The notes under the pieces are model-generated. The model saw only the letters and a list, made by a program, of their open reading frames with translations, did not search any database and was not told where the DNA came from. Source: Bacillota bacterium (GTDB lineage Bacteria > Bacillota > Clostridia > Oscillospirales > Ruminococcaceae). Taken from it: 33,455 nt of DNA. Below, one piece after another: positions 24,528 to 33,455 of the stretch. The position numbers and the translations under genes were made by a program. The stretch covers positions 1 to 33,455 of the forward strand of contig JAKPGH010000220.1 in NCBI GenBank assembly GCA_029550985.1. The letters are read 5' to 3'. The first letter of the stretch is position 1, and each line of letters begins with the position of its first letter.

Positions 24528-27041
24528 TCAATCTGCCTCCACACCTCCTTCGCAGTAGGTGATCCCACGCCATATCCGGCGCTTGGAGAGCTTATCCCGC
24601 CCTCTGGTGATCTCCGGGAAACCGGTTTCCAACTCTTTGTTGAAATTGGTCTGCGATACCGGCTTCATGCCTGCATTGCCGCAATACTCCTTGTAGCGGA
24701 GGAACAGGTCGTCCCGCACCGTCACGCCTTCCTCCTCGGCCACACAGTACAATTTAGCGAAAGACAAAACGCTATTTGATTCAATCCGGTATTTTTCCAG
24801 CTCGGCCCGCGTCCGCTCGGTTTCGCTGAACACATAGCCGGAGGCGATCAGGCGTTTCAGGCCGGTAAGCGCCCACATGAGGATACCGTCCCGCTCGGCG
24901 GCCAGCTTTTCCGCCAGATTGGGGTCGCGCTTGGCCTTGGGAACGGATTTCTCAAACCGTATAATGAGGAGCCTGCGGTAAAAGCCCTCGGAGCGATCCC
25001 CATAGTTGCGGGGAATCTCATTGCAGGAAAACAGGAACCGAGCATAAGGCCGGAAGGAAAACGGGTCTTTGTTTTTGCGCTCGGCGGTGATGAAGTCCTC
25101 GCCGGTGAGCGCCTTGAACATACCGTTGTCGTCAATGCTCTTGGAGGGCAGGTCGGCAAAGATATTTGCCAGCTTGCCGAACAGCTCGGCCCGGTTGAAG
25201 CGGTCGCCAAGGTTCTGCCACGGGATGTTGGACACATTCTCGCTGCCCAGCAAAATTTCCTGCACCACATTGAGCAGGGTACTTTTGCCTGCGTTGGGCG
25301 CGCCCACAAAGACAAAGGATTTCTGCGCCTTGTTCACCGGCAGGAGCAGGTAGCCCATGATCTCCTGAATGAGATGGATTTCCTCCTCGGCCAGCATACT
25401 TTCCAGATAGTGCAAAAACAGCGGGCAGCCTGCATCCGGCGCATAGGCTGCTTTGAGCTGCACCGTGGAGAAGTATTCCGGGGTGTGGGCCTTGAAGCTG
25501 TCGTCGAGGGTATTGTACAGCCCGTTTTGCAGGTTGAGGATGAAGGGGTTGCTGTTGATCTCCTGAACCGGCTTCATTATGAGCATTTTCCACTGGCCCA
25601 CGGTATCATTGATGGCCTGCATGGACGCACTCTTGGGGAGCATCAGCTCCCGCACCTTGGCCGCTGCCACCATGTCCTCGCTTTCCCGGTACACGCCTCC
25701 CTGATAGAAGAAAAAGCTGCTGGCCGTATAGAAGGCGTGCATATTCTCGGCCAGATGGTTCGCCAGCAGGCCGGAAAGGAACCGCAGGCCGCCGCGCTCA
25801 GTCACTTCGTACCACTCCGGCAGGCCGTTTTCCTCCGCAGCCTGCCGGGTTTCCTTCTTGGCGGCATACGCCTTGTGCAGCTCCTTTTGGTAGGCGGACA
25901 GCGCCTTGGTATCCGCCGCTTTCAGGCGGAAATGCTCCCGCAGCTCATACTCCACAAAGGCCCCGGCATCCAGCGGCTCGATATTATACAAGGACTCCCG
26001 GACAAACTCCTTGGCCGCCCGCATATTTTCCACCGGGGATTTCTGCGCCGCCACCAAGGCGAGGGCCTCCCGCAATTCGTCCAGCGACAGCGGCAGGTAG
26101 CACAGGGCTGCCGGGGATTTGCAGGAGCAGGAGCCGTTTTCCAGCTTCGGGCAGACAAAGCCCTTTTCCGCAATGGCCTTGCAGGTGATGGGCTTGGTGC
26201 CGCTTTGCAGGAAATGTTGGATTTTCTCCTGCGTTTCTGCTGCCCTGTACCCCGGATAAAGGGCGGACAGTTCATGGATGGCCCGCTCGCCGCCCTCAAA
26301 AACCGCCAGATTGGTAATCATGGCGTACCAGTCATGTTCCGGGAGGATGGCCCCATTGTCCCGGCAATGCCGGATGAAGTCACAGCGTTTCAAGACCAGA
26401 GAAAGGCCCTGCTGCGTCCCTTTGGCCGCTGGCCCGGCAGGCGCGGCGGGTTCCTCGGAAATCTGCGGCAGGTATTGTTCCAGCTCGGCCTGCGTATAGC
26501 GAAGCTCCGGGTGAAAATGGATACACTCCACCATGACCGGCTCCTCCTTGCAATGGTAGAAGCCCGGCAGACGAAGCACCCGGCTTTCATTGACGCAGGA
26601 TCTGTCCCCATGAAACTGAGCCACAAGGCGCTTTTGTACCCGGCGGAAGGCTGCCACGTCCCCCTCCTTGATAAGCCAGTAAGTATGCAGGGATTTCCGG
26701 GTTTTCACAATGAGCGAGGGTTCCAGCGGAAACGCTTCAATCTGTTTAAGCTGCTCGTCCAGCGGCAGCTCGTCGCACTCCATAAACTGCGCGTTGATCC
26801 GGGTGATCTCGCTGTCCTCATGGCCGCCGAAGTTCACCACAAAATAGATGCCCCGGTTTTTCTCGTTGTGTTTTTTGAGGGTATCCATCAGGCCCGGAAG
26901 GCCGGAAAGGGAGGTTTCCAGCTTGGCCCCTTTGAAGGTGCCGGTTTTTCTATCGTCAAATATCCGCAGGCAGATGCGCTCGCCCGCCCCGAAGAAAGGG
27001 CGGAGAAATTCTTCCAGCGGGATATTCAGTGCTTTCCTCAT
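24528..27041 (-). CDS. Primase/D5-like helicase (replication protein)
   Basis: 837 aa; primase-like N-terminus and SF3/D5 helicase: FVFVGAPNAGKSTLLNVVQEILLG...FADLPSKSIDDNGMFKALTGEDFITAERKNKDPFSFRPYARFLFSCNEIP. Confidence 0.95.
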   Translation of the reverse strand: MRKALNIPLEEFLRPFFGAGERICLRIFDDRKTGTFKGAKLETSLSGLPGLMDTLKKHNEKNRGIYFVVNFGGHEDSEITRINAQFMECDELPLDEQLKQIEAFPLEPSLIVKTRKSLHTYWLIKEGDVAAFRRVQKRLVAQFHGDRSCVNESRVLRLPGFYHCKEEPVMVECIHFHPELRYTQAELEQYLPQISEEPAAPAGPAAKGTQQGLSLVLKRCDFIRHCRDNGAILPEHDWYAMITNLAVFEGGERAIHELSALYPGYRAAETQEKIQHFLQSGTKPITCKAIAEKGFVCPKLENGSCSCKSPAALCYLPLSLDELREALALVAAQKSPVENMRAAKEFVRESLYNIEPLDAGAFVEYELREHFRLKAADTKALSAYQKELHKAYAAKKETRQAAEENGLPEWYEVTERGGLRFLSGLLANHLAENMHAFYTASSFFFYQGGVYRESEDMVAAAKVRELMLPKSASMQAINDTVGQWKMLIMKPVQEINSNPFILNLQNGLYNTLDDSFKAHTPEYFSTVQLKAAYAPDAGCPLFLHYLESMLAEEEIHLIQEIMGYLLLPVNKAQKSFVFVGAPNAGKSTLLNVVQEILLGSENVSNIPWQNLGDRFNRAELFGKLANIFADLPSKSIDDNGMFKALTGEDFITAERKNKDPFSFRPYARFLFSCNEIPRNYGDRSEGFYRRLLIIRFEKSVPKAKRDPNLAEKLAAERDGILMWALTGLKRLIASGYVFSETERTRAELEKYRIESNSVLSFAKLYCVAEEEGVTVRDDLFLRYKEYCGNAGMKPVSQTNFNKELETGFPEITRGRDKLSKRRIWRGITYCEGGVEAD

Positions 27042-27463
27042 TTCCGTACCACCTCCACACAGCCCTCGGTAAAGTACCGGACAGGCAGACCGCGCTCATG
27101 GGCCTTTTCAATCTCCACCGCCATGCCCTTTGTGATATTGCCGCCGAACACCCACACCTCCTTGCACTTGCTCTGTAAGACCAGACCAAAGAAGATGCCA
27201 AGGCGGCGCTGCTCCGGGTCGCTTTCCTCCATGAATTGAGGAAACAGCAGGTGCGGCGCTATGGGGATACAGTTCTCCGACACCGCAAACCGGCAGAAAT
27301 CCCGCGCCCGTCTGGTATTGCGCTCGATATTCCCGGCAAAGGGTGAGCAGATAAAGACCAGCGGCTTATAGGCGGTACGCTTGGCCTCCCGTTCAATATT
27401 CATCAGGGCCTCATAGGCGGTGGGATCGAGATACCGTTCTGCATTATATAAATTCACACTCAT
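27038..27463 (-). CDS. DUF4406-like/nucleoside deoxyribosyltransferase-like protein
   Basis: YKPLVFICSPFAGNIERNTRRARDFCRFAVSENCIPIAPHLLFPQFM. Confidence 0.8.
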   Translation of the reverse strand: MSVNLYNAERYLDPTAYEALMNIEREAKRTAYKPLVFICSPFAGNIERNTRRARDFCRFAVSENCIPIAPHLLFPQFMEESDPEQRRLGIFFGLVLQSKCKEVWVFGGNITKGMAVEIEKAHERGLPVRYFTEGCVEVVRK

Positions 27464-29391
27464 CGAGCCACCTCCATTTCTGCCAGTTCCCCGAAGCTCG
27501 GCCCAAAGGCGGCCTCGGCCACAATAGGCACGTCAAATTCCGGGAAGGGCTGGGCCTCCATACAGGAACGGATCAGAGCCGCCGCTTCCTCCACCTTGTC
27601 GGCGGGCAGCTCAAACACCAGCTCATCGTGGATTTGCAGCAAAGGCCGCAGCCACGGATAGTCCGGCAATTCCACGATCAGGCGGCCAAGGGCCAGCTTC
27701 AAAATATCGGCGGCGGTTCCCTGTATAGGAGTATTCATGGCGCACCGTTCGGCAAAGCTCTTTTTGCCCCAATCATCGGAAACGATGCCCGGCAGATACC
27801 TGCGGCGGCCCAGCCATGTTTCACTGTACCGGCGCACCTTGGCCTGCCGCTTTACCACCTCCTGCCACAAGGAGAGCTGAGGATAACCGGCTTTGAGGTT
27901 GGCGATGATTTTCTCACATTCCGCCAGCGGGGTATCGAGGCCGGCTTTGAATTTTAATGTCCGTTGCAGGCCCTTGGGAAACAGGCCGAAGAATACGCCA
28001 AAATTGCAGTTCTTGGCAATCGTCCGGCGCTCCTTGTAATGCTCCGCGTTTTTATCCGCCGCCTGCTCGAAGGGGATGTGATAAATAACCGAGGTGGTCT
28101 GCGCATGGATGTCGCCGCCGTTCCGGTAGGTTTGGAGCATCTTTTCATCCCGGCAGTAAAAGGCCCCAACACGCAGCTCAATCTGCGAAAAGTCCAGCGA
28201 AAGCAGGACGCAGCCCTCCGGGGCCACGATCATGGAGCGCACCCCGATGGGGTCGTTGTCCTTGCGCGGGCAGTTCTGCATATTCGGGTTCCGGGCGGCA
28301 AAGCGGCCTGTTTCCGTCCCCAGCGGCATGAGGTCGGGATGTATCCGTCCGGTGGCGCTGTTGATATGCCGCAGATAACCGTCCAGATAGGTGCCTTTGA
28401 TTTTTCCCCAGCGCCGGTATTCCTGCACCAGCTCAAAGATCCGGGTCAGCTCCGGGCGGTTCTCCCGGCACCATGCGGCCAGCAGGATCATGGTTTCATC
28501 GTCGGCGGCCTCCTGATACTTGGCCGTGGTTTTCACCACCGGCAGCCCAAGGTCTTTATAAAGATAACTTTTGAACGCAGATGTGGAGGCATTGGCCCCG
28601 ATCTCCACGTCGCCGATCAGGAAGGCGATTTCCTCCCGGATGGTGGAAATCCGTTCCTCGGCCTCCGCCTGCTTGGCTTCCATGGCGGCCCGATCCATGA
28701 GCAGGCCGTTATACCGCATCAGGCCGCAGTACACGGCGGTCGGGGACTCGATCTGCTCCACAATGCGGCGGTGCCGGGGCAGGTATTGATCGAACCAGCC
28801 GTTGAAAAGGTAATATAGCCGCAGGGCAAAGTCGCTGTCGGCGCAGGCATATCGGACGGTTTCCTTGTCCTGCGGGTCAAGCTCATCGAAGAAGCGCCCG
28901 GCGGTTACGGTTTCAAAATCCGGCAGCTCCACATGGAAAAGCTGCGGCACAAGGGTTTTAAGGCCGCTGTCCGACAGGCCACGGAAAGCGGTGTTGTTTT
29001 TCAGGGTAAGCTGGGCCGCCGCGATGGTATCATAGCAGGGCGGCTGCACGATCACCCCCAAGGCATACAGGAACATGGACTCGAAGGCCAGATTGTGGGC
29101 CACCTTTATCACGGTGGCGTTCTCAAATACGGCCTGCCGCAGATAGTCCATGACCGCCTCCGGCTTTTGGATATTCCGCCCGGCCCGGTGCCGCAGCGGG
29201 ATATAGATGCCGCTGTCCTCGGATACGGAAAGGCTCACTCCGGTAATGGCGGCCTTGTGGGCATCCAGCGCGGCCCGCTCCTCCGAGCGGTATTCCTCGG
29301 TGGGCGAGGTTTCAAAGTCGAAGCCGACCACGGCGGCCCCGGCCAGATAGTCTTTTATCTTTTTCAGTGACAAAGCACAGGTATAGCTCAT
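27460..29391 (-). CDS. DNA polymerase, family A
   Basis: 643 aa; 3'-5' exonuclease domain VVGFDFETSPTEEY; polymerase motifs LLSLDFSQIELRVGA and LLQIHDELVFELP. Confidence 0.95.
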   Translation of the reverse strand: MSYTCALSLKKIKDYLAGAAVVGFDFETSPTEEYRSEERAALDAHKAAITGVSLSVSEDSGIYIPLRHRAGRNIQKPEAVMDYLRQAVFENATVIKVAHNLAFESMFLYALGVIVQPPCYDTIAAAQLTLKNNTAFRGLSDSGLKTLVPQLFHVELPDFETVTAGRFFDELDPQDKETVRYACADSDFALRLYYLFNGWFDQYLPRHRRIVEQIESPTAVYCGLMRYNGLLMDRAAMEAKQAEAEERISTIREEIAFLIGDVEIGANASTSAFKSYLYKDLGLPVVKTTAKYQEAADDETMILLAAWCRENRPELTRIFELVQEYRRWGKIKGTYLDGYLRHINSATGRIHPDLMPLGTETGRFAARNPNMQNCPRKDNDPIGVRSMIVAPEGCVLLSLDFSQIELRVGAFYCRDEKMLQTYRNGGDIHAQTTSVIYHIPFEQAADKNAEHYKERRTIAKNCNFGVFFGLFPKGLQRTLKFKAGLDTPLAECEKIIANLKAGYPQLSLWQEVVKRQAKVRRYSETWLGRRRYLPGIVSDDWGKKSFAERCAMNTPIQGTAADILKLALGRLIVELPDYPWLRPLLQIHDELVFELPADKVEEAAALIRSCMEAQPFPEFDVPIVAEAAFGPSFGELAEMEVAR

Positions 29392-29456
29392 TTTTCCTCC
29401 ATTCTGCCCGGAAAGCGGAGGAGGCCCGAAGGCCCCGCTCCGCTGGGCGAAAGTGC

Positions 29457-30206
29457 TTATTGCAGGGGTTCCACGATCTCGCCGGTTTCCGGGTCAACCA
29501 GCGGGCCAGCCTCGGCAGGCTCCTCGGTATCAAAGCCCACGCGGCGGCTGTACTGCTTCACCTGCTCGGACAGGCGGTTAATGAGGATTTGCTCCTCGCT
29601 GGTGAGCGGGCGGTCAATGGTAAACTGTGCCTGCGAGTATGCAATGCCGCTGGTGTTGGTGGCCTTTTTCAGAGAAAAGCGAGTCACGACCATATTGCTC
29701 TTTTTGCCCTTACTGAGCAGGCGCTTGATGTAGCGGGAAAATTCCCGCATCGAGCCGGTGGGCAGGGAGAGGATCAGCGGGAACAGCTCGCCCTCCCGCA
29801 GCAGGAATACCCTGCGCCGGGTTTTGCAGGCTTTGCTGTTGTTCTCCCCGGAGCCAAACTGATTGAGGGGGCATTGTGCGCAGACACCCCCGGGTGTGCC
29901 TTCTCCGGTCACGCCATCGAAGGAGCCGCAATCGGGCGGGTTGCTGCCTCCGGTATATTTCTCCTTGTAATACTGCAAGACCGGATGATGGTGCAGGATC
30001 ACAGCGGAAAATTCCTTCACCATTTCCGGCTCGTCCGCCTCGTCGCCGGGCAGCTCGAACATGGTGGCACCGCCAGACGGGATCTTCACCCGGTCAAAGC
30101 CGCCCTCCAAGCCTTCCAGTTCCTCGGCCATACTCTCGTTCATATTGAAGTCGGCAAGGGCCAGAAAGCCGCTGCCAGTAGTCATAAGTTCGTTCTTATC
30201 GCTCAT
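29457..30206 (-). CDS. Hypothetical phage replication-associated protein
   Basis: 249 aa conserved-looking ORF in the replication cluster; four Cys in CGSFDGVTGEGTPGGVCAQCPLNQFGSGENNSKAC. Confidence 0.7.
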   Translation of the reverse strand: MSDKNELMTTGSGFLALADFNMNESMAEELEGLEGGFDRVKIPSGGATMFELPGDEADEPEMVKEFSAVILHHHPVLQYYKEKYTGGSNPPDCGSFDGVTGEGTPGGVCAQCPLNQFGSGENNSKACKTRRRVFLLREGELFPLILSLPTGSMREFSRYIKRLLSKGKKSNMVVTRFSLKKATNTSGIAYSQAQFTIDRPLTSEEQILINRLSEQVKQYSRRVGFDTEEPAEAGPLVDPETGEIVEPLQ

Positions 30207-30227
30207 GGATAAATCCTCCTGATATTT

Positions 30228-30644
30228 TTACTTTGCGGCCTTGCGCACGCCCACGGTAGTTTTCTCAAACACATTGACAAGGCCATCCAGCCAATCCGGC
30301 AGCATATCGCCGTTTTCTGCCACCTGCTCCTTGACGAAGGCGGAGAGGCTGTTGGCGTTGACGGTTTCATACACAAGGTCGCCGAAGCCCCCGGCGCGGA
30401 GGGCAGAGAATAATTCCTCTTTCCGGCCTGCCACGGCGGAAGCGTGGGTTTTGGTCGTCAGGCAGAACATGGTTCCGGAGCGGGTAAAATTCTGCGTTTC
30501 ACTCTCGGCCATCAGCTCGGAGAGGCGGTAGTCCACCTCGTCCATTTCCGCCTTGATTTCTTTCAAGTGCTGCTCGACCTCGGCTTTCTCGTCACGAAGC
30601 GCCCGAAGCCGGTCAGCCAGTTCAAACATTTTTTCTGTATCCAT
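30228..30644 (-). CDS. Hypothetical phage protein
   Basis: MDTEKMFELADRLRALRDEKAEVEQHLKEIKAEMDEVDYRLSELM; GGAGGAACG RBS before ATG at 30644. Confidence 0.75.
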   Translation of the reverse strand: MDTEKMFELADRLRALRDEKAEVEQHLKEIKAEMDEVDYRLSELMAESETQNFTRSGTMFCLTTKTHASAVAGRKEELFSALRAGGFGDLVYETVNANSLSAFVKEQVAENGDMLPDWLDGLVNVFEKTTVGVRKAAK

Positions 30645-30657
30645 CGTTCCTCCAAAT

Positions 30658-31959
30658 CTAAGCAGCAAAGGGATTTCTCCCGCTGCGGTAATCGTCAACA
30701 AGGGTTCTCGCAAGGTCGGCCTTGCTTTCCAGTGCCGCCAGCACCTTTTCATCCACGGTGCCACGGGCCACCAGATATAAATAGGTGCAGGGCATCCGCT
30801 GGCCCACCCGGTGTATCCGGGCCTTGGTCTGCTCAAAGTTCGACATGGAATAGTCGAGGGAGTAAAAGACCATGGTAGAGGCAGCGGTCAGGGTAATGCC
30901 AAGCCCCGCTGTGGCAATCTGGCCCACAAAGGCCATGACCTCCGGCTCATTTTGGAACCGCGCCACCTGCTCGTCCCGGTTCTTCACCTCGCCGGTGATG
31001 CAGGAATACCCAAGGCCCCGCTTTTCCAGCAATTTGCAGATGGCTTTGATTTCCGGGATAAAGCGGGCAATGATAACCAGCTTTTTCCCCTCGGCCACAG
31101 CCCCGTCCAGAATGTCCTCCAAGGCGGAGAGCTTGGCCGCGCTTACCTGCTCCACGGCAGCGGTTTTGTCATTTCCGAGAAAGCCGCCGGTGAGCTGGGA
31201 CAGCCGCAGTAGCCGGGTGAGGATGTTAGTGGCTGTAACCTCGCCACCGGCCAGTTCCGCATAGCTTTCTTTAACGAGGCCCCGGTATATCCGCAGGGCG
31301 GCGGGTTCCAACTCTATCTGCCGGATCACATCGGTGGTTTCCGGCAAATCCAGACATTCCGCCTTCGTCGCCCGGTAGGAAATGCTGTGGAGCTTTTCCG
31401 TCAGCTCGCCCTCCATGGATTTCTTCAAAACCGGGGTATGATTGCCATAGCCCACCATGTCGAAGTAGCGGTTGCGGAAAGCATAAAAGCTGTTCCCGTA
31501 AATGGCCGGGTTCAGAAATTTATACTGGCTGAACACATCAATGGCCTTGTTGGTGATAACCGTACCGGTGAGCAGGAGCCGGTAGCTGGCCTTTGCGCCC
31601 ATCCGGTGCATGGCCTTACTGGCGGCGATATTGTGGGTTTTGATCTTGTGGCCCTCGTCCGCGATAATCAGGTCGGGGTGCCATGCGGTCAAAGCCTTTT
31701 CCAGCCGCCATGCGGACTCATAGTTTACGACCACCACCTGCAGGGCGGTGCCGGTCATGTGCCGCAGGGTATCCAGCTTCTTGGCGCTGCTGCCGGACAG
31801 AACCGCCAGCGCATACGGGAAGGCGGCAAATTTCTGAAATTCCTCCTCCCATACGCCAAGGATGGAGAGCGGGGCCACAATCAGCACCCGGCGAATCCGG
31901 CCCGCCTGCGAAAGTGCGCCGGTAATGGCGATAGTAGTCAGTGTTTTCCCTGTGCCGGG
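30658..31959 (-). pseudogene. SNF2/DEAD-like helicase, C-terminal part (split gene)
   Basis: PGTGKTLTTIAITGALSQAGRIRRVLIVAPLSILGVWEEEF...IIADEGHKIKTHN; frame is open up to TGA at 31960-31962 immediately before Walker A. Confidence 0.8.
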
Positions 31960-31990
31960 TCAACCCATTTCCATGAGGAGCGCAGCCCCT

Positions 31991-32437
31991 TTACTGGAAA
32001 TGTTCATCGACACCACCACCTTTCTTCTTGCCAAAGCCATGCACGCGGCAATGTTCCGATTGGGAAGAAAGCACTTCGAGATTGACCGGATCGTTGTTTA
32101 GGATATTTCCATCTTTGTGATGGACGATTTCTCCGGGACGAAGCGGCCTTCCAATCATGGCTTCTGCAACGGCTCTATGCTCGTGCTTGCCGTAAAATTT
32201 GCGGTATGTTTTTCCTTTGCCAGTGCCAGAGAGCTTCGCATGGTGTTTTTTTCTGGATGACAGAAGGCCACCCGGCTTGTTTGCCGGATTTTCTGTGCGG
32301 TTATATTCCGCCAGCCGTTTTCGGTTCCATTGCTGAAAGTGAGCGAAACAGCAAAAATTATGTTCGCTTATTTCATGTTGAGGCTTCTGGAAGCTCCGAC
32401 CGCACAGGTGGCATTTCACCGTCGCTTGGGCCATCCC
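31991..32437 (-). CDS. HNH homing-type endonuclease inserted in helicase gene
   Basis: MAQATVKCHLCGRSFQKPQHEISEHNFCCFAHFQQWNRKRLAEYNRT...HRAVAEAMIGRPLRPGEIVHHKDGNILNNDPVNLEVLSSQSEHCRVHG. Confidence 0.85.
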   Translation of the reverse strand, partial: GMAQATVKCHLCGRSFQKPQHEISEHNFCCFAHFQQWNRKRLAEYNRTENPANKPGGLLSSRKKHHAKLSGTGKGKTYRKFYGKHEHRAVAEAMIGRPLRPGEIVHHKDGNILNNDPVNLEVLSSQSEHCRVHGFGKKKGGGVDEHFQ

Positions 32438-32561
32438 GATCACCTCCCGGCAGCAGGCCAAACAGACCGCAGACAAAATTGAAGGCTTCGATCTGGTGCC
32501 GGTAAGGCGTGGCCTTGATCGGCATAAGCAGGGCCGGGCGGACATTCTCATGCACAATCAT
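32373..32561 (-). pseudogene. SNF2 helicase, N-terminal fragment
   Basis: MIVHENVRPALLMPIKATPYRHQIEAFNFVCGLFGLLPGGD; continues out of frame into the HNH insert. Confidence 0.75.
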
Positions 32562-32751
32562 GGCTGCCCACCTCCGGCACCTCCTGAACCGACAGCGCCT
32601 GCACACTGTCGCCGGGGACGATGATCGTCACACGGCGCATATCCCCGAACAAACGCCGCAGCACCCGCTCGCGCAGCCGAACCGTCTTACAGCGGACTAT
32701 GCCGCCGGTTTCCGGCCCGCTGGCAATGCAGATTTTTAAGTTATGTTTCAT
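32548..32751 (-). CDS. Hypothetical small phage protein
   Basis: MKHNLKICIASGPETGGIVRCKTVRLRERVLRRLFGDMRRVTIIVPGDSVQALSVQEV; AGAGGTG RBS. Confidence 0.65.
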   Translation of the reverse strand: MKHNLKICIASGPETGGIVRCKTVRLRERVLRRLFGDMRRVTIIVPGDSVQALSVQEVPEVGSHDCA

Positions 32752-32832
32752 TTGCCTTTCACCTCTTTCTGAGAGCCGGTTTTTGTAGCTCTCACTGTTA
32801 GGCCACGGGAAAGGCAAATTGTAAGGGTCAGA

Positions 32833-33222
32833 TTAAAAATTATTTTTAATCTTCTGGTATATCCGCCTTAGGCGGTCATGGATTGCCACATGGGAAACGC
32901 CTTCTTCACGGGCAATCTCCGAGATTTTCTCATTTTCAAAATAGACCCGGCGCACCAGCTCCCGCTGGGCCGAGGTAAGGGCCTCCATGGCCCGGAGCAA
33001 GCGGGCCATATCTTCTCGCTTCAAAACTTGCTCCTCCGTATTTTCAGGGGAGAGGAACGCCTCGCCTTCGTATTCCATCCCATCGAGGGAAATATGGCGG
33101 CGGGTTTCCTTGTGGTCGTTGTTATATTCCTGCCGGTCAAAATCCACCAGCAGCTCCCCAAGGTTGTCGTCCACCTCGATTTCAGATATTTCTCCATTTA
33201 CAAATTCATACCGGACTTTCAA
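32833..33222 (-). CDS. Sigma-70 region 4-like protein
   Basis: MEALTSAQRELVRRVYFENEKISEIAREEGVSHVAIHDRLRRIYQKIKNNF; probable TTG start at 33222 after AAGGAGAACGGCAAA (listed ORF starts at 33258). Confidence 0.8.
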   Translation of the reverse strand: MKVRYEFVNGEISEIEVDDNLGELLVDFDRQEYNNDHKETRRHISLDGMEYEGEAFLSPENTEEQVLKREDMARLLRAMEALTSAQRELVRRVYFENEKISEIAREEGVSHVAIHDRLRRIYQKIKNNF

Positions 33223-33272
33223 TTTGCCGTTCTCCTTTCGGAGCCCGGCAAGCGGCACCTTTGCCGCTAAAA

Positions 33273-33321
33273 CGAAAAAAAGAGCCTGACAAGCAGCACA
33301 AAAGTGCCGCTTGTCAGGCTC
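33273..33321 (-). terminator. Strong intrinsic terminator
   Basis: Minus: GAGCCTGACAAGCGGCAC-TTTT-GTGCTGCTTGTCAGGCTC then TTTTTTT; 18-bp stem with one G-U. Confidence 0.9.
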
Positions 33322-33455
33322 AATATCCCATCTGTCTTTCTTTCAAGACAGCGTGATGAAGGGGCAACCACAGATGATGGAATGAAATCACCCCTTCGTG
33401 CATCATGCTCAGACAAACGCCGCACCGGTTTCCCGGCTTCGCTGTCCGTTGCCCG

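Noticed and set aside
25374-27239. 621-aa plus-strand ORF
   Set aside because: Antisense shadow of the primase/helicase gene in GC-rich DNA; low-complexity, no domain resemblance and wrong strand for the operon.
31960-31962. TGA recoding (alternative genetic code) to explain the helicase stop
   Set aside because: Other genes in the window end cleanly at TGA (for example ParB at 21415-21417), so TGA is a normal stop here.
1-33455. CRISPR array
   Set aside because: The four promoter-motif copies are dispersed and intergenic, not regularly spaced repeats with spacers; no cas genes.
33322-33455. C-terminal end of another minus-strand ORF (...MMHEGVISFHHLWLPLHHAVLKERQMGY*)
   Set aside because: Open frame at the right edge ending just before the terminator, but too short and truncated to support a gene call.

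Overview
The window is a GC-rich siphophage or prophage segment, probably from a Firmicutes/Clostridia host. All credible genes lie on the minus strand. Reading right to left (direction of transcription) the order is: sigma-70-region-4-like protein; SNF2 helicase interrupted by an HNH ORF; replication genes (family A DNA polymerase, primase/D5-type helicase, VRR-NUC); DUF1492/ArpU-like regulator; HNH; TerS; ParB; two tandem Mom-family DNA-modification genes; a ParB-methyltransferase fusion; small accessory ORFs; TerL, portal, ClpP-like protease, major capsid, head-tail connectors, major tail, tail chaperone with a -1 frameshift, tape measure, distal tail, tail endopeptidase-like protein and an FN3 fibre cut by the left edge. 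The main discovery candidate is an unlisted 74-nt tRNA-like RNA (minus strand, 19860-19933) about 14 nt downstream of the second mom gene. It keeps a 7-bp acceptor stem, encoded CCA, U73, intact D-loop/T-loop elbow nucleotides and the bacterial tRNA-Gly identity set (G1-C72, C2-G71, G3-C70, U73, and CC at the loop positions equivalent to 35/36). Its anticodon loop is collapsed and has no U33, so it should not decode. Because the known Mu Mom product is a glycinamide adduct of adenine N6 and Mom has a GNAT-like fold, I propose that this is a dedicated glycyl carrier for Mom. Other notable signals are a four-copy promoter signature in front of moron-like cassettes, a late promoter with three 10-bp-phased repeats followed by a leader terminator, a methyltransferase with a degenerate catalytic motif, a helicase split at Walker A, and a candidate iteron origin. 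No searches or folding programs were run; all structures were derived by eye.
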